From positions 241,504 through 305,503 of the forward strand of contig JBLXDM010000006.1 of assembly GCA_048264125.1 (NCBI GenBank): a stretch of 64,000 bases of DNA, in the 5' to 3' direction. Every line of letters starts with the position of its first letter. Within the stretch, counting starts at the first letter, position 1. The DNA is from M1-B18 sp048264125 (GTDB lineage: Bacteria; Bacillota; Clostridia; Peptostreptococcales; Natronincolaceae). Below the pieces are notes generated by a model. The model had not been told where the DNA came from. It did not search any database and worked only from the letters and a program-made list of their open reading frames with translations. A program made the translations under genes and the position numbers. This document shows positions 42,172 to 50,092 of the stretch, in pieces.

Positions 42172-42186
42172 TGGAATGATAATGAT

Positions 42187-42220
42187 AGGGCTGGCTGAAG
42201 TGAATGCCAGCCCTGCTTTA
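42187..42220 (+). terminator. Terminator of the PrcB/Gmad2 lipoprotein gene
   Basis: AGGGCTGGC/GCCAGCCCT stem with 10-base loop and a short T-rich tail. It lies between converging genes. Confidence 0.8.
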
Positions 42221-42264
42221 TGCTTATGGGTGCTAAGGAAAACAAAGAGCAGAAGTATTTGTTA

Positions 42265-43077
42265 TTATTTTTGCAGTAGCTGAAAATCGCCGGATACCGA
42301 ACGAAGATATAATTTCTCGGTGCTGGCTGCTATTAGCTCAGATGCTTTATGAACCCCTTCGGGGAGCTGTATCAGTCTCCCAGTGGCGGTGATTCCGTCC
42401 AGCAGAGGCTCAGTCTTGAAGGGAAGCTTTATTATCGAGTTGCCGGAGGTGGTGTTAATGCTTATATTATTCCCTATAGAGGAGGAGTCGATGGCAATAT
42501 CTCCGGAGGTGCTGAAGGCTTCTATGCTGCCCTCGGTATTTGATAGGCTGATACTGCCGGAAATGGTTTTTAATATATGTCTGTTGGCTCTTAAATCCTC
42601 GATTTTCAAGTCGCCTGAAATGGTTGACAGCTGCAGCTCCTCCAGATTCCCACCCTTAATATCTAAAGTGCCAGAGGTGGATTTTATATTTATACTATGC
42701 TTATAGCTGTTGGGAATATAAAGCTTTATCAGCAATTGACAGTGTATAGGCTGCAGGGTAGAAGGAAACTCTAATGAAACCCTCTGGAGGGAGCCTTCTC
42801 TTTGCGCTTCAAGCTTTGGAGACGCCTGATTTTCAGGGGCCTTCAGTTGTCCCTGCAAACTTATTCGAGCCATCTCGTCATTAATAAATTCCACCCTCAG
42901 CAATGCAGATTTGGAATTTATATTTAGCTTATGAATATTCTTCAGATTCAAAGGAAGCTCTTGGTTAATTAAGGTTTCAACGATTATAAGCGCTGGAGCT
43001 GACGGTGTTGCTTCCTCAATTGCCCTGCCCTTAAAAAGCAATGCCGGAAATTTTCTTAAATGATTCACCATTTCCAT
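42265..43077 (-). CDS. DUF4097-type beta-helix repeat protein
   Basis: 270 residues. The C-terminal half has the SGD repeat pattern of DUF4097 / putative adhesin domains: LSTISGDLKIEDL, KTISGSISLSN, FSTSGDIAIDSS, NTTSGNSIIKL, RSVSGDFQLL. These form a right-handed beta solenoid. No signal peptide or membrane segment is seen, so it is likely cytoplasmic, as for Bacillus LiaG-like relatives lacking the anchor. AGGGGG lies before ATG 43077. It is divergent from the nitrilase-Nudix gene across a 229-base gap containing a palindrome. Confidence 0.75.
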   Translation of the reverse strand: MEMVNHLRKFPALLFKGRAIEEATPSAPALIIVETLINQELPLNLKNIHKLNINSKSALLRVEFINDEMARISLQGQLKAPENQASPKLEAQREGSLQRVSLEFPSTLQPIHCQLLIKLYIPNSYKHSINIKSTSGTLDIKGGNLEELQLSTISGDLKIEDLRANRHILKTISGSISLSNTEGSIEAFSTSGDIAIDSSSIGNNISINTTSGNSIIKLPFKTEPLLDGITATGRLIQLPEGVHKASELIAASTEKLYLRSVSGDFQLLQK

Positions 43078-43120
43078 GGAATTAACCCCCTATTAAACAA
43101 ATAATAATAAGAATACAACC

Positions 43121-43156
43121 ATTGTATAGAATCTACAATCGGATTTCCTATACAAT
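43121..43156. promoter_or_regulatory. Palindrome in a divergent intergenic region (possible operator)
   Basis: ATTGTATAG (43121-43129) is the exact inverse of CTATACAAT (43148-43156), with ATC/GAT pairing further in. It lies 44 bases before the DUF4097 start and 150 bases before the nitrilase-Nudix start. No T-run follows, so an operator is more likely than a terminator. Confidence 0.45.
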
Positions 43157-43306
43157 AGGCAGGTGCAAGCCGTGATTTTATGCTATTATATATATTATAA
43201 ATAAAATCGGAAAAACCTTTAAAAAATAGTAAAAAGTACCTATAAATTTTATTTTTTCTAGGACTTTTTTCCTAGTGGTTAATCGACTATGGGAAGGTGA
43301 GTACAT

Positions 43307-44551
43307 TTGGCCAATTTTCGTATAGCAATACTTCAAATGGATATTAAAACCGGTGATTATGAAGCTAATATAAAAAAGGTAAGGGCCCTGCTGGACAGCA
43401 ATCAGCAGAAGCTGGATATCATTCTTCTGCCGGAAATGTGGTCTGTGGGCTTTGATTTCAGCAATATGAAGGAGCACGGGAAAAGAGCTTCTGCAGTTGT
43501 GGGGGATATGTCTCGGCTGGCAATGGATTATGGGGCCATGATAGTAGGTGGAAGTATACCTCAGGCTATCGGAGATCATCTCTTCAACACCCTATATGTC
43601 ATCAATCGAGATGGTAGCCTGCAGGACCAATATTGGAAAATGCATTTGGTGTCGGAAAATAATTTAGAGGCAAGCATCTTCGACAGAGGAGAACGTGTCA
43701 GTAAATTTTTCATAGAGGGCACAGGCTTTGGAGCTGTAAACTGTTATGATATACGGTTTCCGGAGCTATTTAGAGGTATCGCCTTTAATGGAAGCAAAAT
43801 GATATTTATGGTGGCACAGTTTCCCGATCCTCTATATGAGCATTGGGTTACTCTTTTGAAGGCAAGGGCGATAGAAAACCAGATTTATATTATAGCTGTA
43901 AATAGGGTGGGCAAAAGCTTTTTCGGGCATTCTATGATTATAGGGCCCACTGGGGAAATAGAGCTTGAGGCCGATGACACGGAAGGAATATATGTAGCTT
44001 CAGTAGATACCGATAAGGTAGATGCCCTTAGGGCCGTTAGGAATGATCTAAAGGCCATTAACCGGTCTGCCTACAGTAGATGGGTATATCCCAGCAACTT
44101 TATAGGCGTCGGAGGTCTGGTGATAAGAGAAAAAAGGATTCTTATGGTAAAGCAAAACTATGGTAAAATGAAGGGAATGTGGATGCTGCCAGGAGGTCAT
44201 TTGGATCAGGGTGAAGCACCGGATGTAGGGGTTAAAAGAGAAATCCACGAGGAAACTAAGGTAATTACTGAGACAGAGGGCATAATAGCTGTAAAGAGTC
44301 AGCAGCTGGAGAAGGTTACCGATGTATATATCGTATTTATGATGAAATATATTGAGGGAGAGCCAGTATCCGATGGCTTTGAAAACACGGCAGCAGAATT
44401 CCTTTCATGGGAGGAGCTTCAGGCGGAAAGCAGCAGGATTTCTCCGCTGGCCTATGAAATAGCAGTAAAATATTTTACTGAGGGTTTTTCCGGTATTTCA
44501 AATACAAGGAACTTCTATAATGATGATAAAAGGGTAAGTGTCTATCTATAG
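43307..44551 (+). CDS. Carbon-nitrogen hydrolase (nitrilase family) fused to a Nudix domain
   Basis: 414 residues from TTG 43307, supported by AAGGTGA six bases upstream. Residues about 3-255 are a nitrilase-superfamily amidase with catalytic Glu43 (LPEMWSVGF), Lys111 (YWKMHL) and Cys146 (NCYDIRFPE); the pattern is closest to omega-amidase/Nit-type enzymes. Residues about 262-395 are Nudix with the box from G297 to V319: GHLDQGEAPDVG then REIHEET, all acidic residues present, though the usual Gly before the last position is Lys. Both active sites look intact. The combination suggests coupled clean-up of an amide and a nucleotide-type diphosphate; this is inference. Confidence 0.85.
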   Translation: MANFRIAILQMDIKTGDYEANIKKVRALLDSNQQKLDIILLPEMWSVGFDFSNMKEHGKRASAVVGDMSRLAMDYGAMIVGGSIPQAIGDHLFNTLYVINRDGSLQDQYWKMHLVSENNLEASIFDRGERVSKFFIEGTGFGAVNCYDIRFPELFRGIAFNGSKMIFMVAQFPDPLYEHWVTLLKARAIENQIYIIAVNRVGKSFFGHSMIIGPTGEIELEADDTEGIYVASVDTDKVDALRAVRNDLKAINRSAYSRWVYPSNFIGVGGLVIREKRILMVKQNYGKMKGMWMLPGGHLDQGEAPDVGVKREIHEETKVITETEGIIAVKSQQLEKVTDVYIVFMMKYIEGEPVSDGFENTAAEFLSWEELQAESSRISPLAYEIAVKYFTEGFSGISNTRNFYNDDKRVSVYL

Positions 44552-44579
44552 GCACTAACCATGCAAAGGAGGAGTAAGG

Positions 44580-44900
44580 TTGCTGGACAATATGGAAAAA
44601 GACAAGATAAAAAGTATATATTCTGCCGGTAAGGCCCGATACATATTACGACATGGTATGCTGAACTGGGGCTTAAGCACAGGAATTATCTTTAGAATTC
44701 TTTCGATTATAAGTAAGGTGGGCTGGAATATAAGAGAAATTGCGGCAGGTATTCCTACTCTGAGCACATTGGTAGCAATGCTGGTATTTTCAATCTTTGG
44801 AGGGATATGGGGGGCCTTTTTCTGGAGGTGGATTGAAAAGGAAGCTATCAGGCTGTCGCAGGACCCCGGTAAGAATAATAAAAATAAAAAGAAAAAGTAG
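44580..44900 (+). CDS. Small membrane protein, unknown
   Basis: 106 residues from TTG 44580 (AGGAGG at 44568, spacing 6); ATG 44592 is an alternative. Two hydrophobic segments (about 30-48 and 58-84) and a very basic, Asn/Lys-rich C-terminal tail. No known family recognised. It begins 28 bases after the nitrilase-Nudix stop and probably shares its transcript. It is followed at once by a long inverted repeat. Confidence 0.65.
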   Translation: MLDNMEKDKIKSIYSAGKARYILRHGMLNWGLSTGIIFRILSIISKVGWNIREIAAGIPTLSTLVAMLVFSIFGGIWGAFFWRWIEKEAIRLSQDPGKNNKNKKKK

Positions 44901-44910
44901 CATATTAAAG

Positions 44911-45083
44911 GCTGAGGAAATTGCATAATAAGGTAAGCCGTATGTTTATACAAAGTTAAAGTTTCCTGCTTAGTGTCCCACGGGCTAATTCATTGGATTT
45001 TAATTGCAATACGCGATAAACTTTTAGCTTTGTATAAACTAAAATATATAAGCATTCCTATGGTAATATGCAATTTCCTCAGC
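44911..45083. repeat. 173-bp inverted-repeat (snapback) element
   Basis: The ends are a perfect 17-bp inverted repeat, GCTGAGGAAATTGCATA at 44911-44927 and its complement at 45067-45083. Inside, TTTATACAAAGTTAAAGTTT (44945-44964) pairs with 45018-45038 with few mismatches. The RNA or single strand would fold into one long imperfect hairpin. There is no coding frame of note. Possibly a MITE-like element, or a structured 3' region of the upstream transcript. Confidence 0.7.
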
Positions 45084-45163
45084 TATGTATAAGCAGCTAT
45101 ATAATGCTGAAATAATAAAAAAAGCACGAGACATTTAATAGCAAAAGAAAGAACAGGAGCGAT

Positions 45164-46336
45164 ATGATGAATAAAATAGAATTGATTGCTACCGCCGCCT
45201 TTGGCTTAGAGGCCTTGGTGGCAAGAGAGGTTAAAAACTTAGGCTATGAGGAGGTTAAGGTGGAGGACGGCAGGGTTACCTTTACTGCAGATTTATCTGC
45301 AATTTGCAGGTCAAACCTTTGGCTGAGGACCGCCGACAGGGTGTTAATAAAGGTGGGAGAATTTAAAGCCCTTACCTTTGATGAGCTATTCGAAAAGACC
45401 AAGGCCCTCCCTTGGCATGAATGGATTCCGGTGGATGGCGTATTTCCAGTGGATGGAAAGTCTATTAAATCTAAGCTTTTCAGTGTGCCGGATTGTCAGG
45501 CTATTGTAAAAAAGGCTGTTGTGGAAAAGATGAAGCAAAAGCACAAGGTGGAATGGTTTCAGGAGACGGGAGCCAGGTACAGAATAGAGGTGGCTCTTTT
45601 AAAGGACATTGCCACCCTTACCATAGATACCAGTGGGGATGGTCTGCATAAGCGGGGCTATCGAACTCTGTCCAACAAGGCGCCACTGAAGGAAACCCTG
45701 GCAGCTGGCCTGGTGCAATTAAGCTACTGGAACCCAGAGAGGGTGTTGATTGACCCGATGTGTGGCTCAGGCACCATACCGATAGAGGCTGCAATGATAG
45801 GGAAAAATATAGCCCCTGGCATGAATAGAAGCTTTTCAGCAGAGGAATGGGGGATCATTCCTAAGGCACTGTGGAGGGAGGCTAGGAGAGAAACCCACGA
45901 CTTGGCCCAATATGAACGAAGGCTTAGAATTTATGGCTCCGATATAGATGGCGAGGTATTGAGCCTTACGAGATTCCATATAAAGGAGGCAGGACTGGAG
46001 GAGGATATCCATGTTCAGAAGCTGCCACTGGAGGAGCTGAAATCCCGGTTTGAATATGGCTGTATCATCTGCAATCCGCCATATGGGGAACGACTGGGGG
46101 ATAAATATGAAGTGGAGGAGCTGTATAAGAAGATGGGCAAGGTCTTTGGCGCTTTGGATACCTGGTCGCATTATATTATAACCTCCCATCCCGAGTTTGA
46201 GCAGCTCTATGGCAAAAGGGCCGATAGGAAAAGAAAGCTATATAATGGAAGAATCGAATGTAACTATTACCAATACTATGGACCAAGGCCTCCTAAGCGG
46301 CAAGAAACGGAAGCTGACGAAACATCAGCAGAATAG
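45164..46336 (+). CDS. THUMP-domain 23S rRNA (guanine-N2)-methyltransferase, RlmL/YpsC type
   Basis: 390 residues. N-terminal ferredoxin-like and THUMP domains (about 5-155), then a Rossmann SAM methyltransferase with DPMCGSGTIPIEAA (SAM loop) and the catalytic NPPYGERL of N2-guanine enzymes. This is the short RlmL form found in Firmicutes, without the RlmK half. It modifies 23S rRNA. The start is preceded by CAGGAGCG. It is flanked by two structured non-coding elements. Confidence 0.88.
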   Translation: MMNKIELIATAAFGLEALVAREVKNLGYEEVKVEDGRVTFTADLSAICRSNLWLRTADRVLIKVGEFKALTFDELFEKTKALPWHEWIPVDGVFPVDGKSIKSKLFSVPDCQAIVKKAVVEKMKQKHKVEWFQETGARYRIEVALLKDIATLTIDTSGDGLHKRGYRTLSNKAPLKETLAAGLVQLSYWNPERVLIDPMCGSGTIPIEAAMIGKNIAPGMNRSFSAEEWGIIPKALWREARRETHDLAQYERRLRIYGSDIDGEVLSLTRFHIKEAGLEEDIHVQKLPLEELKSRFEYGCIICNPPYGERLGDKYEVEELYKKMGKVFGALDTWSHYIITSHPEFEQLYGKRADRKRKLYNGRIECNYYQYYGPRPPKRQETEADETSAE

Positions 46337-46369
46337 GCAACAATCATTAACCGCCTGATTACCAGTTGG

Positions 46370-46768
46370 TTTAGACTGAAGACAAAGCAATAAGTACAAC
46401 CTACAAACCCAAGTTTTTGAAACTTTAGTAAATAATTAGCGTAGTTAAAATAAAAGAGCGTAAGCTAATCCGTTAAGAATTTCCAACTGTTTGAACGAAG
46501 TGAGTTTTGGAAATTTAGGATTAGCTTTAAGCCCATTCTTACCCTTTGTGATTTCATAGGTTGTTTTTAAAGTTATTCCTATGAAATGGGGGTTAATAAG
46601 GGGGTAGCCCCCTTATTATTAATGAGGAGGCTACAGCGAAGTGCCATAAGGAACGCAGGGGTTCCTTGGAAAACAAAAGCATTTTTTCATTGTGTTAAAT
46701 CATAAATGCTTTTGTTCGAAGCGGATTTGCGTAGTTTTGAAAATCTTAGGGTTTGTTTACAGCCTCAA
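46370..46768. repeat. 399-bp multi-hairpin element with imperfect terminal inverted repeats
   Basis: The ends TTTAGACTGAAGACAAA (46370-46386) and TTTGTTTACAGCCTCAA (46752-46768) are inverted copies matching at 13 of 17 positions. The interior is a row of hairpins: AAGCTAATCC...GGATTAGCTT, ATTTCATAGG...CCTATGAAAT, AATAAGGGGG-CCCCCTTATT, AAGGAAC...GTTCCTT-like, and AACAAAAGCATTT...AAATGCTTTTGTT. No supported gene fills the 46337-46875 gap. The left 17-mer recurs at 2032-2048. It looks like a non-autonomous mobile repeat or a structured RNA. Confidence 0.65.
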
Positions 46769-46792
46769 CCACCTATTATCAGGTGGTTTTTT
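46767..46792 (+). terminator. Terminator hairpin before yabS
   Basis: AACCACCT/AGGTGGTT stem, 6-base loop, T-run, at the right end of the 399-bp element. A related but weaker hairpin (AACCGCCTG/CAGTTGGTT) lies at its left end after the methyltransferase gene. Confidence 0.8.
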
Positions 46793-46875
46793 GCGATCCC
46801 TTATATAATTAAGCTATATGTATAAAATATAACCCTATGGTAATAATTACTAAAAAAAAGCATAGGGGTGTAGCT

Positions 46876-47601
46876 ATGAACCTAGAGCCAATGGTAAAGC
46901 AAATTATTCTGATTACCGATGGAGAGTCCAATACCGGAGGAAATCCTATAGAGGCGGCAGGAAGGGCTAAGGCAAATAATATAACGGTAAATACCATAGG
47001 GATATTAAGCCAAAGAAATCAACAGGAGAGCTCCTTTGAGGAAATTGTCAGTATAGCACGGGCGGGCGGAGGAAACTATGAGCTTACATATATTAACGAC
47101 CTCTCCCGTACCATACAAAGCGTAAGCTATAAAACCGTATCCACCACAATACAGGAGGCGGTTGGAAAGCAGCTTCAGCAGATATTGGGTAAGGGCTTGA
47201 ATGAAATTCCTCCGGAGGCCAGGAGCAGTATATTGGATTATATAGATACCTACTCTGATGAGGTAGCAGTTTGCTGTTGTCTGCTTCTGGACTGCAGCGG
47301 CAGTATGCTGACAAAAATACAGGCGGCTAGACATAATATTATAGATATGCTGTATTCCATTAAGGAGAGAAGCGGAGGCTATAAAATCGCTCTAATGGGC
47401 TTCTCAGGCGATGCAGATGGCTATTGTCAGCTGCTGCATGGCTTTGATGATAGCATCCAGCAGCTGGAGAGAAATCTTTATAAGCTTCAGCCAAAGGGAA
47501 CAACACCAACAGCTATAGCAATTGACCGGGCTTCCACCTTAATTGAGGATTATGACAGAAGGAATAGACAGCAGATGGAGTTAAGCGAATTTGTGGGTTA
47601 G
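46876..47601 (+). CDS. yabS: Tandem VWA-domain protein (YabS-like)
   Basis: 241 residues from ATG 46876 (AGGGGTG upstream). A first degenerate VWA-like half (about 5-90: QIILITDGESNTGG) leads into a second VWA domain with the metal-site DCSGS (LLLDCSGSML) and TPTAIAI. The order, length and sequence follow Bacillus YabS, which sits between spoIIE and yabT. No spoIIE is adjacent here. VWA proteins mediate metal-dependent protein contacts. Partner unknown; the Ser/Thr kinase directly downstream is the natural candidate. Confidence 0.85.
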   Translation: MNLEPMVKQIILITDGESNTGGNPIEAAGRAKANNITVNTIGILSQRNQQESSFEEIVSIARAGGGNYELTYINDLSRTIQSVSYKTVSTTIQEAVGKQLQQILGKGLNEIPPEARSSILDYIDTYSDEVAVCCCLLLDCSGSMLTKIQAARHNIIDMLYSIKERSGGYKIALMGFSGDADGYCQLLHGFDDSIQQLERNLYKLQPKGTTPTAIAIDRASTLIEDYDRRNRQQMELSEFVG

Positions 47602-47624
47602 GTAGGTTTAGGCCTACCTTTTTT
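47600..47624 (+). terminator. Hairpin between yabS and yabT
   Basis: AGGTAGG/CCTACCT stem with a T6 run, 20 bases before the yabT start. It may attenuate rather than fully separate the two genes. Confidence 0.75.
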
Positions 47625-47644
47625 ATGTTGTTTCGGAGGAATTT

Positions 47645-48532
47645 ATGGAGAATATTAAGCTTCCTAAAGGGATAATAGGAAAATGGAATAAGCAGAGCTA
47701 TTTGCTGCTAAAGGAGCTGGGGAGGGGTGGTACCGGAAGCATATTTCTTGCTAAGGGTGACAGCTCTGCTCCTTATGCAATCAAGCTAAGCAAGGACAAT
47801 ATTTCATTAAATAGAGAGTTTCGATATTTAAGGGAGCTGTCGGATATTTCCTCTATTGTAAGGGCCTATGAACTAGATGATTTGGAGGAGGCAGGTGAAT
47901 CCTTACACTTTTTGGCGCTGGAATATATTGAAGGGGTCAGTCTGAGGCGCTATATAGACAATCGCAGGATTGGCCTGGAGGAGATTGTAGGCCTTATGCT
48001 GGTTATCTTTAAGCTACTGGAGGATATACATAGCAGGGGCTACATATTGGGGGATCTAAAGCCAGAAAATATAATGGTTGATGAGGGAACAAAGGCTATA
48101 AGACTGGTGGATTTGGGAGGAGTCGTTAGAACTGGTGAGGCCATCAGGGAATATACTCCCGCCTATGACAGGGCCAGCTGGAAAATGGGAGACCGAAAAG
48201 CGGAGGAGACCTATGATTATTTTTCCGGGCTGATGCTGATGGTACATTTACTCCTCAGAAAAAGGATGGACCCAACAAAGGACAATGCTGCCTCGCTGAA
48301 GGCTGGCATTGCCACATCCACTTTATACCCGGAGATAAAGGACTTTATACTAAGAGGGTTGAATTATAAGGGAGTGGAAAATAATTTTATGAAAGAATTA
48401 AAGGATTTATATAAAATAGTGAAAAATTATAAAAAATATGAAATAATTAGGGGGAGAGATAAAGTAATAAATGGTTTGCTTACGGCAAGTATTTTTATAT
48501 TTATAGCCACTACTATTATGCTGATGATTTGA
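47645..48532 (+). CDS. yabT: Membrane Ser/Thr protein kinase (YabT-like)
   Basis: 295 residues. Hanks-type kinase core (about 12-255): Gly-loop GRGGTGS, Lys in YAIKLS, catalytic loop GDLKPENIM and metal-binding Asp in VDLGG where most kinases have DFG. His of HRD is replaced (ILGD). One C-terminal membrane segment (about 276-294) anchors it, as in Bacillus YabT, a spore-expressed kinase that phosphorylates RecA and is activated by DNA. CGGAGGA precedes ATG. The context yabS-yabT-tilS supports the name. Confidence 0.87.
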   Translation: MENIKLPKGIIGKWNKQSYLLLKELGRGGTGSIFLAKGDSSAPYAIKLSKDNISLNREFRYLRELSDISSIVRAYELDDLEEAGESLHFLALEYIEGVSLRRYIDNRRIGLEEIVGLMLVIFKLLEDIHSRGYILGDLKPENIMVDEGTKAIRLVDLGGVVRTGEAIREYTPAYDRASWKMGDRKAEETYDYFSGLMLMVHLLLRKRMDPTKDNAASLKAGIATSTLYPEIKDFILRGLNYKGVENNFMKELKDLYKIVKNYKKYEIIRGRDKVINGLLTASIFIFIATTIMLMI

Positions 48533-48589
48533 ATATAGTGAAGAAGGAGCGCACGGCAAGCCGGCTGCGTATAGGATGAGGGATGATAA

Positions 48590-49978
48590 ATGCTGACGAT
48601 AATTGACAAGATAAAAAAAACAATTGACAGACATAATTTACTGGAAAAGGGGGACCGGGTGGTTGTAGCCATATCCGGGGGGCCGGATTCAGTATGTCTG
48701 CTTCATATATTACATAGGCTTTCTAAAGAGTATGAGATACAGATCTATGGTGCCCACCTAAACCACAATTTCAGAGGGATGGAGGCTCAAAGGGATGCGC
48801 AGTATGTCAATAGGCTCTGTGAGGAGCTAAATATAATGTGCTTTATTAAGAGCATGGATGTGGGAAAATATGCAAAGGATAATGGTTATTCCCTTGAGGA
48901 AGCGGGAAGAATATTACGGTATCAATTTTTCGATGAGGTGTCTGATCGGGTAGAGGCTAATAAAATTGCTGTCGCCCATAATCAGAAGGACCAGGCTGAA
49001 ACCGTTTTAATGAGACTTTTAAGGGGAACAGGACCACAGGGGCTTTCAGCGATCCGGCATAAGAGGGGTAGAATCATAAGGCCACTTTTAGAGGTTGCTC
49101 GGGAGGATATTGAAGGGTATTGTCATGAGAACAGCCTAAGTCCGAGGATAGACCATACAAATCTGCAGACGATATACCATAGGAATAAAATACGGCTGGA
49201 GCTATTACCTTATCTGGAAAAGGAATATAACCCCAATATAATAGAGGCACTGGTCAGAACGGCGGATCTAATAAAAACAGATAATGATTTTCTGGAGCTT
49301 CAGGCCAGAGACTCTTATAATCTGCTAAAAAAGGTGGAAAACGGCTGTTTATACCTTCCTATACTAGGTATAAATAAGCTACACATGTCTTTAATAACCA
49401 GGATGTTTCGTTTAGCTGCTGAGGAGCTGGTGAAGCGGGAGGCCTTGGAATATAAGCATATATGCAGTATATTGGAGCTTATGGAAAACTCAGAAACCGG
49501 CAAGCGGCTGATGTTACCAGAGGGAATAATAGTAAGTAAAAGCTATAATCAGCTGATATTCTCACTACGGGAAGCTGAGGAGGATAACTCCTATTATTAT
49601 ATGCTGAATGTAGATGATATTACATATATACCTAATTTATCGGGAGGCTTCAGCCTTAGGCTGGTACCGAGGCAGGAGCTGACGGAAATACCGAAGGAGC
49701 CCCATATAAAGGCCTTTGATTGGGAGAGAGTGAAGAATCAGCTTATTGTCAGAAACAGGAGACCGGGGGACCGCTTCATGCCCTTGGGTCTTAAGGGACA
49801 TAAAAAGCTGAAGGATTTCTTTATAGATTTAAAGGTGGAGAGGGGAGAAAGGGAGAACATACCTCTTATATGCGATGGTGAGGAAATCATGTGGGTAGTG
49901 GGGTATAGAATCAGCGAGGAATATAAAATCAATAAGGAAACAAATACTGTACTTATAATTGAGTTTATAAAAAATTAA
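48590..49978 (+). CDS. tilS: tRNA(Ile)-lysidine synthase
   Basis: 462 residues. The PP-loop motif AISGGPDS (residues 28-34) binds ATP; the N-terminal domain is followed by substrate-binding TilS_C (RRPGDRFMPLGLKGHKKLKDFF, about 385-410). It converts C34 of tRNA(Ile)-CAU to lysidine, essential for AUA decoding. GAGGGATG precedes the ATG. In Bacillus tilS is followed by hpt and ftsH; here ftsH comes next, with a promoter between. Confidence 0.93.
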   Translation: MLTIIDKIKKTIDRHNLLEKGDRVVVAISGGPDSVCLLHILHRLSKEYEIQIYGAHLNHNFRGMEAQRDAQYVNRLCEELNIMCFIKSMDVGKYAKDNGYSLEEAGRILRYQFFDEVSDRVEANKIAVAHNQKDQAETVLMRLLRGTGPQGLSAIRHKRGRIIRPLLEVAREDIEGYCHENSLSPRIDHTNLQTIYHRNKIRLELLPYLEKEYNPNIIEALVRTADLIKTDNDFLELQARDSYNLLKKVENGCLYLPILGINKLHMSLITRMFRLAAEELVKREALEYKHICSILELMENSETGKRLMLPEGIIVSKSYNQLIFSLREAEEDNSYYYMLNVDDITYIPNLSGGFSLRLVPRQELTEIPKEPHIKAFDWERVKNQLIVRNRRPGDRFMPLGLKGHKKLKDFFIDLKVERGERENIPLICDGEEIMWVVGYRISEEYKINKETNTVLIIEFIKN

Positions 49979-50010
49979 TATTGAAAGGTTAAAGAAGGTT
50001 AGCATAGAAG

Positions 50011-50039
50011 TTGTTTTTAAATGTATAGTATGGTAAAAT
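50011..50039 (+). promoter_or_regulatory. SigA-type promoter of ftsH
   Basis: TTGTTT (50011-50016), 17 bases, TAAAAT (50034-50039) in the 114-base tilS-ftsH gap. Confidence 0.55.
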
Positions 50040-50092
50040 ATTAAAATGCAGATCAGGCTAGGACTGAGCATTAGATGAGAGGAGGACTTTTG

